Of a DNA stretch of 64,000 nt, positions 16,275 to 24,291 are shown one piece after another. The DNA is from Hymenobacter chitinivorans DSM 11115. Its GTDB lineage: Bacteria; Bacteroidota; Bacteroidia; Cytophagales; Hymenobacteraceae. The stretch lies in NCBI RefSeq assembly GCF_002797555.1, contig NZ_PGFA01000004.1, positions 496,001 through 560,000 of the forward strand, written 5' to 3'. The notes beneath the pieces are model-generated. The model was not told the origin of the DNA, did not search any database, and saw only the letters and a program-made list of their open reading frames with translations. The first letter of the stretch is position 1; the number at the start of each line of letters is the position of its first letter. The position numbers and the translations under genes are program-made.

Positions 16275-17077
16275 ATTGTGCGGTAGGCATCCAGGGCGGC
16301 GCGGACGGAACCGTGCTTCTTGAGGAGCTCGGCGGCTTCGGGCTGCTCGATGCCTAGTTCGTCCATGATCATCTTTTCGCCGCGGTCCACGAGCTTGAGG
16401 TTGGAGAGCTGCATGTCGACCATCTTGTTGCCTTTGACGCGGCCCAGGCGAATCATGGTGGCGGTGGTGAGCATGTTCAGGACCAGCTTTTGGGCGGTGC
16501 CGGCCTTGAGGCGGGTGCTGCCGGTGACGAACTCGGGGCCGGTGACGACTTCAACGGGGTAGTCGGCGAAGGCGGCGACGGTGGAGCCGGGGTTGCAGAC
16601 GATGCAGCCGGTGGCGATGCCGTGGCGGCGGGCAATGGCCAGGCCACCGATGACGTAGGGCGTGCGGCCGGAGGCGGCGATGCCGACGAGCATGTCGTTG
16701 GGGTTGATGTCGTATGCCTGGAGGTCGCGCCAGGCTTGCTGGGCGTCGTCTTCGGCGTTTTCAACGGCCTGGCGGATGGCGGTGTCGCCGCCGGCAATGA
16801 GCCCGATGACCAGGCCCTGGGGCACGCCGAAGGTGGGCGGGCATTCAGAGGCGTCGAGGATACCGAGGCGGCCACTGGTACCGGCGCCGATGTAGAAGAG
16901 GCGGCCGCCACGCTGGAGTCGTTCCACCGTAGCCTCCACCAGGGCCTCAATCTGGGGCAGGGCCCGGGCGACGACCTGGGGCACCGTCTGGTCCACGCTG
17001 TTGATGCCGGCCAGCAATTCCCGCGTCGAGAGGGTTTCGAGGTTGTTGAACTGGGAAGGACTTTCGGTGGTACCCAA
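16271..17077 (-). CDS. murQ: N-acetylmuramic acid 6-phosphate etherase
   Basis: Cleaves the lactyl ether of MurNAc-6-phosphate to give GlcNAc-6-phosphate and D-lactate in cell-wall sugar recycling. The SIS-domain motifs are clear: GAGTSGRLGILDASECPPTFG, GLIAGGD, GIAASGRTPYVIGGL, CNPGS and GSTRLKAGTAQKLVLN (in sequence order). From TTG 17077 it has 268 aa; this start lies just before TTESPSQFNNLETLSTREL, where homologues begin. A GTG at 17125 would add 16 residues encoded mostly by a dispersed repeat (17083-17109), so I do not favour it. The stop codon lies inside another repeat. No anhydro-MurNAc kinase is adjacent. Confidence 0.9.
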   Translation of the reverse strand: MGTTESPSQFNNLETLSTRELLAGINSVDQTVPQVVARALPQIEALVEATVERLQRGGRLFYIGAGTSGRLGILDASECPPTFGVPQGLVIGLIAGGDTAIRQAVENAEDDAQQAWRDLQAYDINPNDMLVGIAASGRTPYVIGGLAIARRHGIATGCIVCNPGSTVAAFADYPVEVVTGPEFVTGSTRLKAGTAQKLVLNMLTTATMIRLGRVKGNKMVDMQLSNLKLVDRGEKMIMDELGIEQPEAAELLKKHGSVRAALDAYRTM

Positions 17078-17082
17078 GGGGA

Positions 17083-17109
17083 AGTGGTGAAGTTGTGAAA
17101 TGGTGAGTT
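17083..17109. repeat. Half element of the GTGAAATGGTGAG repeat at the murQ 5' end
   Basis: GAAGTGGTGAAGTTGTGAAATGGTGAG closely resembles the arms of the inverted repeat at 9221-9322. Only one arm is present here. It lies at or just upstream of the murQ start codon. Confidence 0.7.
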
Positions 17110-17132
17110 TTCGTGCTGGACTCACGATACCG

Positions 17133-17438
17133 TTACGAGGCGGAAGGAGCGGGTGTTTTGAGGCGGCCGATGGCGGGGAACTTGTCGAAGACGTGCTCGG
17201 TGTGGGGGGCGTCTTTCTGGAGCTCTTTGGTCAGGTCCTGGCCGGCCCAGTGCTCGTAGTGGTTGCCGCGGCGCCAGAGGCGGGAGCGGGTCACGTCGTA
17301 AATCAGCCCCTTGTAGCCGACCCAGATTTCGTCCCGGTCCTGGCCGTTGCGCAGGGCTAATTGGGCCGGGGTGTATTCGGGGAGGTGGTGGTTGGGAGTT
17401 GATTGTTGATTGTTGGTTGATGCAGGCGGCGTGTTCAT
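17133..17438 (-). CDS. Cytochrome b5-like heme/steroid-binding domain protein
   Basis: A 101-aa soluble protein. From about residue 20 it matches the small cytochrome b5-like domain: YTPAQLALRNGQ, WVGYKGLIYDVTRSRLW, HYEHWAGQDLT and DAPHTEHVFDKFP. The two His-containing segments are the likely heme ligands, so electron transfer or heme binding is expected; the partner is unknown. The first 20 residues (TPPASTNNQQSTPNHH) are low-complexity and coded within an inverted repeat (arms 17391-17415 and 17478-17502), whose loop contains the ATG at 17438. It lies between murQ and the arginase-like gene on the same strand. Confidence 0.8.
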   Translation of the reverse strand: MNTPPASTNNQQSTPNHHLPEYTPAQLALRNGQDRDEIWVGYKGLIYDVTRSRLWRRGNHYEHWAGQDLTKELQKDAPHTEHVFDKFPAIGRLKTPAPSAS

Positions 17439-17502
17439 GAGCGGAATTCGGAATGACTGCCGCGAAGCATGGGCAAAGAACAATTAACAATCAACTCCCG
17501 AC
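17391..17502. repeat. Inverted repeat (GTTGATTGTT family) spanning a gene start
   Basis: Arms 17391-17415 and 17478-17502 match at about 22 of 25 positions. The left arm is coding (codons about 8-16 of the cytochrome b5-like gene) and the right arm ends just before the stop codon of the next gene at 17505. Related elements are at 52973-53131 and 60580-60657. Confidence 0.8.
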
Positions 17503-17504
17503 AA

Positions 17505-18653
17505 TCAGCCTAATAAGGCCTGGGTCAGAATCCAGCGGTTGGGCAGGTCGCCCTGGGCGGCTTTGAAGTAGTCTTCGTAGCTGCAGGGCACAATGCGTTT
17601 GATGGCGCTATCGGCCAGGCTTTCCACTTCGAGCCACCACTTTTCGGTGCGTTTGGCTTTGTAGAAGACCAGCTTGGCCGGGGAGCCGGGCAGGCCCACG
17701 GCGTAGCGAATGAAGCGGCGGCTCTGGAAGTCGGTTTCGTTGCGGCGGTGGTAGTAGCCCTCGATGAAGTACCAGAGCATGGTGGCCAAAGTACTGGCGG
17801 CCAGGCCGTGCACGTCGTGGTCGGGGCGGTAGCCGTAGAGGCCAAAGGAGGTGAGCTGGTCGTTGTGGCCGGCGTACCAGGCCAGCTTGGCGGCTTCCTC
17901 GTTGGTGAGGCCGAAGGGGTTGGCCGGGCAGTAGGCGGGGGCGTCGTTCCAGCGCAGGGCGGCCACGTCGAAGCTCACGAAGTCGGCCTGGCGCAGCAGG
18001 GGCTCGGCCTGGCGGATATCGTCGCGCACCTGGCCCAGGCGCAGGGTTTCGAAGTGGAGCTTTTCCAGGGCGGCCAGCACGTCGGGGGCTACCAGATACT
18101 GCTGGTGGGCGAGCTGGGCGAAGTTGAACACGAAGTTGGGCTCGTGCATCAGGATGCGGCGCAGGTGGGCGTCCTCGGCGGGGGCGGTGTCGTGCTCGGC
18201 CATATCCACCCGCGAATCGACCATGGCGAAGCTGACGGGCCGCTCCAGGGTTTCGTAGGCTAGGAACTGGCCGTAGTCGAGGTCCTGGCTGCCGCCGAGC
18301 AGGATGGGCACCGTGTTGTGCTCGAGCAGGGTGGCCACGATTTCACGCAGGCGTAGGTAGGTGTCTTCCAGAGTGAGGCCGGGGCGCAGGTTGCCCAGAT
18401 CGACGAGGCGGAGGCTGCCGGTGCCTTTCTGGAGCTGGTAGAAGCGGCGGCGCACTTCGTCGGCCCCGTGCACGGCGGGCTCCCCGCCGGCGCTACCCCG
18501 CCACTCGTTCAGCCCGATGAGGGCCAGGTCGGCCACCCGCCAGTCCGGAAACGTGTCCAGAAAGCGCGTCGCATAGTTGGCGAGCGTAGTAGAGGCGGCC
18601 GAGGCGGCCGTAAGCTCCTCGCGGAGCGGATCAAAGAAGATGGCCAGATTCAT
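17505..18653 (-). CDS. Arginase/formimidoylglutamase-family protein with degenerate metal site
   Basis: A 382-aa protein with the ureohydrolase fold. True members bind two Mn ions through GGDHS, DAHxD and SxDxDxxDP. Here these read GGSQDLDYG, MVDSRVDM and FDVAALRWNDAP, so a metal His becomes Gln, another becomes Arg and one Asp becomes Ala. Three of six ligands are gone, so normal hydrolysis of arginine, agmatine or formimidoylglutamate is doubtful. Similar proteins are annotated as formimidoylglutamase in Bacteroidota. The start at 18653 fits a minus-strand -7 box TAGTTTTG at 18677-18684. The gene shares its strand with the cytochrome b5-like gene and murQ. Confidence 0.78.
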   Translation of the reverse strand: MNLAIFFDPLREELTAASAASTTLANYATRFLDTFPDWRVADLALIGLNEWRGSAGGEPAVHGADEVRRRFYQLQKGTGSLRLVDLGNLRPGLTLEDTYLRLREIVATLLEHNTVPILLGGSQDLDYGQFLAYETLERPVSFAMVDSRVDMAEHDTAPAEDAHLRRILMHEPNFVFNFAQLAHQQYLVAPDVLAALEKLHFETLRLGQVRDDIRQAEPLLRQADFVSFDVAALRWNDAPAYCPANPFGLTNEEAAKLAWYAGHNDQLTSFGLYGYRPDHDVHGLAASTLATMLWYFIEGYYHRRNETDFQSRRFIRYAVGLPGSPAKLVFYKAKRTEKWWLEVESLADSAIKRIVPCSYEDYFKAAQGDLPNRWILTQALLG

Positions 18654-18676
18654 CGGGCGCGAACAGTGCAGGCAGA

Positions 18677-18684
18677 CAAAACTA
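18677..18684 (-). promoter_or_regulatory. -7 promoter box of the arginase-like gene
   Basis: TAGTTTTG on the minus strand matches TAnnTTTG and lies 24 nt upstream of the ATG. Confidence 0.5.
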
Positions 18685-18884
18685 CGCAAAACCCGCTAGC
18701 CCTGCCCGTTTTTCGGCGTCAAACCTTTGCCCTCAGCTGGTCCGTAATAGGCATTACGCCAAAAAATCTATTTATTTAAGCTGTCTTGGCCGTTAAGCTT
18801 GGACTTCTTTGCCCACCCTGACGTTATAGAACGGGGCATTTTGCGCCACTCTCAGCGTTTCCCACCACTAGTATCCCACTCTAC

Positions 18885-20663
18885 ATGGAAGTCCGCCGCG
18901 CGTTTGATATTCTGCCGCACCAACTTGCCACTGCCCCCAAAGCCGACTGTCTGGCCGCCAAAATCGACGGCAGCTGGCAGAAATACAGCACTCAGCAAGT
19001 CCTCGACCAAGTAAACCAGGTCAGCCTGGGTTTGCTGGCGCTGGGGTTGAAAAAGGACGATAAGGTGGCCATCATTTCGATGAACCGCCCCGAGTGGATG
19101 TTTGCCGACTTCGGCATCTCCCAGATTGGCGGCACCACCGTGCCGATGTACCCCAGCATTACGGTCGAAGACTACAAGTACATCTTCACCGACGCCGGCG
19201 TAAAGGCCGTTTTCGTGTCGGATGAGAAGCTCTACGCCAAGGTGAAAGAGGCCACCGCCGACTTGCCCGAGGTCAAGCACGTGTTTACCTTCGATAAAGT
19301 CGACGGGGTGCGCCACTTCAGTGAGCTGCTGGAAATGGGCAAGCAGGGCGACCCGGCCACCCTGGAACCGTTGAAAGCCGCCGTGCAGCCCGACGACCTG
19401 CTCACGCTGATTTATACCTCGGGTACCACCGGCAACCCCAAGGGCGTGATGCTCAGCCACGACAACATCCTGAGCAACTGCCGCAACTCCCAGCCCTTCG
19501 TGCCCGTCACCAAGGACGACAAAGCGCTGAGCTTTCTGCCGCTCTGCCACATCTTCGAGCGGATGGTGACCTACCTCTACATGATTAACAGCGTGAGTAT
19601 TTACTACGCCGAAAGCATGGAGGTCATTGCCGACAACCTGCGGGAAGTCAAGCCCCAGATTTTCACCACCGTGCCCCGCCTGCTGGAGAAGGTCTACGAC
19701 AAGATTGTCGCCAAGGGCCACGAGCTGGACGGCGTCAAGAAAAACCTGTTCTTCTGGGCCCTGGATTTGGGGCTGAAGTACGACACCCAGAAAGACCAGG
19801 GCTTCTTCTACAACACCCAGCTGGCCTTGGCCAATAAGCTTATCTTCAACAAGTGGCGTGAGGCGCTGGGCGGCAATTTGAAGTGCATCGTATCCGGGGG
19901 CGGGGCCCTGCAACCCCGTTTGGCCCGGGTGTTCTGGGCGGCCGGCATCCGGGTGATGGAAGGCTACGGCCTGACCGAAACCTCGCCCGTAATTGCCGTG
20001 GGCGGTTTCGAGCCCGAAAACAACATGATTGGCACCGTGGGCCCGCTCATCGACAACATGGAAGTCAAGATTGCCGAAGACGGCGAGATTCTGACCAAGT
20101 CGGCCTCGGTGATGAAAGGCTACTACAACAAGCCTGACCTGACGGCCAAGGAAATTGACCAGGACGGCTGGTTCCACACCGGCGACATTGGGGAGTTTGT
20201 CAACGGCAAGTTTCTCAAGATTACCGACCGGAAAAAGGAGATGTTCAAGACCTCGGGCGGCAAGTACATTGCCCCGCAGGTCATCGAGGGCAAGCTCAAG
20301 GAGTCGCCCTTGGTGGAGCAGTGCATGGTGGTCGGGGCCGACCAGAAATTCCCCGCCGCCCTAGTTATTCCCTCCTTCGACGATTTGAAAGGCTGGTGCA
20401 AGCGCAACGGCGTGGACTGCAACTGCTCCAACGCCGAGCTCATCAAGAACGAGAAGGTGGTGCAGATGTACGAGGACCTGGTGAAGAAGTACAACCAGAA
20501 CTTCGCCCAGTGGGAGCAGGTCAAGAAAATTGTGCTGCTGCCCAACCAGTGGACCGTAGAAACCGGCGAAATGACGCCCACCATGAAAGTGAAGCGCAAG
20601 ATTATTACTGAGAACAACAAGGATATTATCGAGAGCCTCTACCACCAGGAGGCGCACCGGTAA
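18885..20663 (+). CDS. Long-chain acyl-CoA synthetase (AMP-forming)
   Basis: Activates free fatty acids to acyl-CoA using ATP, feeding the beta-oxidation genes downstream. The 592-aa protein has the P-loop YTSGTTGNPKGVMLSH, the adenylate motif YGLTETSP, GWFHTGDIGE with the hinge ITDRKKE, and the catalytic lysine region near the end (TMKVKRKI). The N-terminus (MEVRRAFDILPHQ) has no signal peptide; peripheral membrane association is usual for the family. A strong terminator separates it from the marR gene. Confidence 0.93.
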   Translation: MEVRRAFDILPHQLATAPKADCLAAKIDGSWQKYSTQQVLDQVNQVSLGLLALGLKKDDKVAIISMNRPEWMFADFGISQIGGTTVPMYPSITVEDYKYIFTDAGVKAVFVSDEKLYAKVKEATADLPEVKHVFTFDKVDGVRHFSELLEMGKQGDPATLEPLKAAVQPDDLLTLIYTSGTTGNPKGVMLSHDNILSNCRNSQPFVPVTKDDKALSFLPLCHIFERMVTYLYMINSVSIYYAESMEVIADNLREVKPQIFTTVPRLLEKVYDKIVAKGHELDGVKKNLFFWALDLGLKYDTQKDQGFFYNTQLALANKLIFNKWREALGGNLKCIVSGGGALQPRLARVFWAAGIRVMEGYGLTETSPVIAVGGFEPENNMIGTVGPLIDNMEVKIAEDGEILTKSASVMKGYYNKPDLTAKEIDQDGWFHTGDIGEFVNGKFLKITDRKKEMFKTSGGKYIAPQVIEGKLKESPLVEQCMVVGADQKFPAALVIPSFDDLKGWCKRNGVDCNCSNAELIKNEKVVQMYEDLVKKYNQNFAQWEQVKKIVLLPNQWTVETGEMTPTMKVKRKIITENNKDIIESLYHQEAHR

Positions 20664-20690
20664 CGACTAGCTCGGTTTCGGTTAAAAAGG

Positions 20691-20746
20691 GTTGGGGCGG
20701 CCGGCAGTTTGGAGAAAAACGCGGGGCCGCCCCAAACTTTTTTTCT
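20691..20746 (+). terminator. Intrinsic terminator of the acyl-CoA synthetase gene
   Basis: The arms GTTGGGGCGGCC (20691-20702) and GGCCGCCCCAA (20725-20735) are followed by a long T-run. Confidence 0.88.
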
Positions 20747-20756
20747 GGTTATTTAG

Positions 20757-20788
20757 TATGCAAGCATAACATATTCTTTGTATGTTTA
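20757..20788 (+). promoter_or_regulatory. Candidate MarR operator and promoter of the fatty-acid genes
   Basis: Two overlapping inverted repeats: TATGC-AA-GCATA (20757-20768) and AACATA-7 nt-TATGTT (20768-20786). The segment ends in TATGTTTA, close to a TAnnTTTG -7 box. The core TGCAAGCATAACATA is repeated exactly at 25963-25977 before the acyl-CoA dehydrogenase gene, at similar spacing to a -7-like element. Binding by the adjacent MarR protein is inferred. Confidence 0.65.
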
Positions 20789-20806
20789 CCGGACTTCGCC
20801 ACACCC

Positions 20807-21283
20807 ATGACACCGGAAGAAACCGTCGATTATAACATCAAAGTTGCCTGGCACGCCATTTCGCGCATGTACAATACGCAGGCCGCCAAGCACGACATTA
20901 CCACCAGCATCGGCTTTGTCCTGCTCAATATAGACCAGGAACTCGGGACTCCGGCTACCAAAATTGCGCCCCTGCTGGGCCTCGAAACCCGGAGCCTGAC
21001 CCGCATTTTACGCTCGATGGAGGAAAAGGGCCTGATCTACAAGCAAGCCGATACCCAGGACAAACGCTCGGTCCGCATTTTCCTGACCGAGGAAGGCCTG
21101 CGCAAAAAGGAAGTTTCCCGCCAGACCGTGCGGCATTTCAACCAGAAGGTCCGGGAGAAAATCCCCCAGGCCCAGCTGGAAGTTATGTTCAAGGTCGTGG
21201 GTCAGATTACCGGCATGATTGAGGGCAAAACCCTTTTCGACGACTTTAAGCTGAAACCCCTACGCTCCGAATCCGCGGCCTAA
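20807..21283 (+). CDS. MarR family transcriptional regulator
   Basis: A 158-aa winged-helix regulator. Helices around FVLLNIDQELGTPATKIAPLLGLETRSLTRILRSMEEKGLI form the DNA-reading head, followed by the wing DTQDKRSVRIFLTEEG. The C-terminal helices give the dimer interface. It heads the beta-oxidation block, and a candidate operator overlaps its own promoter, so it probably represses itself and the acyl-CoA dehydrogenase gene, perhaps releasing DNA on binding an acyl-CoA. The ligand is inferred, not visible. Confidence 0.9.
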   Translation: MTPEETVDYNIKVAWHAISRMYNTQAAKHDITTSIGFVLLNIDQELGTPATKIAPLLGLETRSLTRILRSMEEKGLIYKQADTQDKRSVRIFLTEEGLRKKEVSRQTVRHFNQKVREKIPQAQLEVMFKVVGQITGMIEGKTLFDDFKLKPLRSESAA

Positions 21284-21426
21284 CGGCCCGGGCTCGGAGT
21301 GTTCAGTTTTCTGAGTGCCAAACATTTGCAGTGACTTCGTGCTTGGATAAGCTCGGCATGACGAGTAGTTTGACACGAAGTTTCCTCTCTGAATCTTTCA
21401 TTTCTCACCCACTCATTCCTTCCCGA

Positions 21427-23835
21427 ATGAATCGTATTATCAAAAAAGTAGCCGTGCTCGGCTCCGGTGTGATGGGCTCGCGCATTGCGCTGCACTTCGC
21501 CAACATCGGCGTGCAGGTGTTATTGCTCGATATTGCTCCCAAGGAGCTGACTCCCGACGAGGAAAAGAAGGGCCTGAAGCTCGACGCGCCGGCGGTGAAA
21601 AACCGCATCGTGAATGCCTCGCTGCAGGCCGCCATTACGTCGAACCCGTCGCCGCTCTACCGCAAGGCCGACGCCTCGCGCATCAAGACCGGCAACTTCG
21701 ACGACAACCTCAAGGACATTGCTACCTGCGACTGGACGATTGAGGTCGTGGTAGAGCGCCTGGATATCAAGAAGAGCCTGTTTGAGCGCATCGAGCAGTT
21801 CCGCAAGCCCGGCACTTTGATTACGTCGAATACCTCGGGTATTCCGATTCATTTGATGGCCGAAGGCCGCTCCGACGACTTCCGCAAGCACTTCGCCGGC
21901 ACTCACTTCTTCAACCCGCCCCGCTACCTGAAGCTGCTCGAAATCATCCCGACGCCCGAAACGGACCAGTCGGTGGTGGATTTCCTGATGCACTACGGCG
22001 ACCTGTACCTGGGCAAAACCACGGTACTGGCCAAGGACACGCCCGGCTTTATTGCCAACCGCGTGGGCGTTTTCGCCATGCTCGACGTGATGCAGACCAT
22101 GCAGCGCCTGGGCCTGACGGTGGAAGAAGTCGATAAGCTGACCGGCCCGGTTATCGGCCACGCCAAGTCGGCCACCCTGCGCACTTCCGACGTGGTGGGT
22201 CTGGACACAACCATCAACGTCACCAACGGCCTGGCCCAGGGCCTGCCCAACGACGAAGCCAAGGACGTATTCGTGCTGCCCGACTTCGTCAAGAAGATGG
22301 GTGAGAATAAGTGGCTGGGCGACAAAACCGGCCAGGGCTTTTACAAGAAAGTAAAGGGCGCGGGCGGCAAGTCCGAAATCCACGCCCTGGATTTGAACAC
22401 GCTGGAGTACAAGCCCAGCCAGAAGGTGAAGTTTGCCTCTCTGGAAGCCACCAAGGCCATTGATAAGGTGGCAGACCGGTTTAAGGTGCTGGTGGCCGGC
22501 AAAGACAAAGCCGCCGACTTTTACCGCCAGAGCTTCGGCAGCCTGTTTGCCTACGTTTCGAACCGGATTCCGGAAATCACCGACCAGCTCTACAAGATTG
22601 ACGACGCGCTGCGCGCCGGCTTCGGCTGGGAGCTGGGCCCATTCGAAACCTGGGACGCGCTGGGCGTGCAGAAAGGCTTGGAGCTGGCGCAGGCCCACGG
22701 CAAGAACGTAGCGCCCTGGATTGAGGAAATGCTGGCCGCTGGCAATTCGACCTTCTACAAGGTGAATGAGCAGGGCGTCAAGCAGTTTTACGATGTAGCG
22801 TCGAAGTCGTACCAAGCCATTCCCGGCGTGGAGAACTTCATCATCCTCGACAACCTGCGCGCCACGGGCAAAGTGCTGTGGAAAAATGCCGGGGCTTCGG
22901 TTATCGACCTCGGCGACGGTATCCTGAACGTGGAGTTCCACTCGAAGATGAACACCCTGGGCTCCGACGTTATCCAGGGCCTGATGAAGGGCGTGGACAT
23001 GGCCGAGCAGGGCTACCGCGGCCTGGTGGTCGGCAACGACGCGCCCAACTTCTCGGCTGGTGCCAACCTGGGCCTGGTGTACATGTACGCTCTGGATCAG
23101 GAGTTCGACGAGATTAACATGATGATTGCCCAGTTCCAGAATGCCATGATGCGCATGCGCTACAGCAGCATTCCGGTGGTGGGCACGCCCCACGGACTGG
23201 CCCTGGGCGGCGGCTGCGAGCTGAACCTGCACGCCGACAAAGTAGTAGCCGCGGCCGAAACCTATATGGGTCTGGTGGAATTCGGCGTGGGTTTGATTCC
23301 GGCCGGGGGTGGCACTAAGGAAATGACCCTGCGCACGGCCGCCAAGTACGAAGAGGGGGAGCCCGAGTTCAACCTGCTCCGCAACGCCTTCGTGACCATC
23401 AGCACCGCCAAAGTATCGACTTCGGCCGCCGAGGCTTTCGACCTGGGCTTCCTGCGCCGCGGCGACGAAGTGGTAGTCAACAACAACCGCCTCATTGCCC
23501 AGGCCAAAGCCGAGGCCATTGCCCTGGCCGACGCCGGCTACACCCAGCCCGTGCAGAAATCGGACATCAAGGTGCACGGCCGCGGGGCTCTGGGCATGTT
23601 CCTGACGGGTGTGCACGCTATGCGCGCCGGCAACTACATTTCCGACCACGATGTTAAGATTGCCAACAAGCTGGCCTACGTCATGACCGGCGGGGATTTG
23701 TCGTCGCCGACCAACGTGAGTGAGCAATACCTGCTGGATCTGGAGCGCGAAGCCTTCCTGAGCCTGACCGGCGAGCGGAAAACGCTGGAGCGTATCCAGA
23801 GCATCCTGACGACGGGCAAACCACTGCGCAATTAG
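21427..23835 (+). CDS. 3-hydroxyacyl-CoA dehydrogenase/enoyl-CoA hydratase
   Basis: A bifunctional beta-oxidation enzyme of 802 aa. The NAD-dependent dehydrogenase is N-terminal (VAVLGSGVMGSRIALHFA, then GTHFFNPPRYLKLLE) and the enoyl-CoA hydratase/crotonase module is C-terminal (PNFSAGANLG, GLALGGGCEL). This order matches FadN of Bacillus subtilis and is opposite to FadB of Escherichia coli. It hydrates enoyl-CoA and oxidises the product to 3-ketoacyl-CoA for the thiolase downstream. The ATG at 21427 precedes the Rossmann strand; upstream codons come from a spacer repeat. Confidence 0.93.
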   Translation: MNRIIKKVAVLGSGVMGSRIALHFANIGVQVLLLDIAPKELTPDEEKKGLKLDAPAVKNRIVNASLQAAITSNPSPLYRKADASRIKTGNFDDNLKDIATCDWTIEVVVERLDIKKSLFERIEQFRKPGTLITSNTSGIPIHLMAEGRSDDFRKHFAGTHFFNPPRYLKLLEIIPTPETDQSVVDFLMHYGDLYLGKTTVLAKDTPGFIANRVGVFAMLDVMQTMQRLGLTVEEVDKLTGPVIGHAKSATLRTSDVVGLDTTINVTNGLAQGLPNDEAKDVFVLPDFVKKMGENKWLGDKTGQGFYKKVKGAGGKSEIHALDLNTLEYKPSQKVKFASLEATKAIDKVADRFKVLVAGKDKAADFYRQSFGSLFAYVSNRIPEITDQLYKIDDALRAGFGWELGPFETWDALGVQKGLELAQAHGKNVAPWIEEMLAAGNSTFYKVNEQGVKQFYDVASKSYQAIPGVENFIILDNLRATGKVLWKNAGASVIDLGDGILNVEFHSKMNTLGSDVIQGLMKGVDMAEQGYRGLVVGNDAPNFSAGANLGLVYMYALDQEFDEINMMIAQFQNAMMRMRYSSIPVVGTPHGLALGGGCELNLHADKVVAAAETYMGLVEFGVGLIPAGGGTKEMTLRTAAKYEEGEPEFNLLRNAFVTISTAKVSTSAAEAFDLGFLRRGDEVVVNNNRLIAQAKAEAIALADAGYTQPVQKSDIKVHGRGALGMFLTGVHAMRAGNYISDHDVKIANKLAYVMTGGDLSSPTNVSEQYLLDLEREAFLSLTGERKTLERIQSILTTGKPLRN

Positions 23836-24278
23836 AACTCAGAACTGAGAGCTTAGAACTAAGAAGTTGTTCTGGTATGGTAAGTCGGCATCATTTTCGG
23901 GAGCTAAAAATCTGGCATAAGGCGATGCTGATTACCAAGCTGACCTATCAGTGTTCGGCAGCTTTCCCAAGTGACGAACGATTTGGTCTGACATCCCAGA
24001 TACGCCGGGCAGCAGTTTCTATTCCTTCTAACATTGCGGAAGGTTCAGGTAGAGGCTCGGTCAAGGACTTCAGTCAGTTTCTGTCAATTGCTACTGGCTC
24101 GGCTTATGAGCTAGAAACACAGCTCATTCTGGCTGCTGAATTCGGATATCTTGATGAAACCCGTTTGCAGTCAGTTCTGGATGAGTTAGCCGAATTGCAA
24201 AGGATGCTTTACGGCTTTCAGAAAAGTCTTCAACCTGAGAACTAACCACCCGAGTCTAAGCTCTGAGTTCTCACCTCT
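23834..24278. mobile_element. Inverted-repeat-flanked S23/four-helix-bundle cassette
   Basis: Imperfect inverted repeats (23834-23860 and 24252-24278, about 19 of 27 identical, core GAGCTTAGA/TCTAAGCTC) enclose a single S23/IVP-type gene. The left repeat begins in the stop codon of the upstream gene and the right one ends 13 bp before the thiolase ATG. The cassette splits two genes that belong together in beta-oxidation. Mobility is inferred from structure; no transposase is present. Confidence 0.6.
23877..24245 (+). CDS. Four-helix bundle protein (S23/23S rRNA intervening-sequence type)
   Basis: A 122-aa protein of the S23/IVP family: FRELKIWHKAMLITKLTY, FGLTSQIRRAAVSIPSNIAEGSGR and FLSIATGSAYELETQL are the hallmark segments. 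These proteins form pentameric four-helix bundles and are encoded in 23S rRNA intervening sequences and as dispersed stand-alone genes; a related protein (Avd) helps diversity-generating retroelements. No retroelement or rRNA is seen here. The gene is AT-richer than its neighbours and flanked by inverted repeats, signs of separate acquisition. Its role is unknown. Confidence 0.9.
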   Translation: MVSRHHFRELKIWHKAMLITKLTYQCSAAFPSDERFGLTSQIRRAAVSIPSNIAEGSGRGSVKDFSQFLSIATGSAYELETQLILAAEFGYLDETRLQSVLDELAELQRMLYGFQKSLQPEN

Positions 24279-24291
24279 AACATCTAAAATC

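Noticed and set aside
21520..23727. A 735-codon minus-strand frame opposite the hydroxyacyl-CoA dehydrogenase gene
   Set aside because: A shadow of a gene with clear domains; rich in His, Gly and Val with no motif.
23877..24245. The S23-type gene as the accessory protein (Avd) of a diversity-generating retroelement
   Set aside because: No reverse transcriptase, template repeat or variable repeat was found near it.
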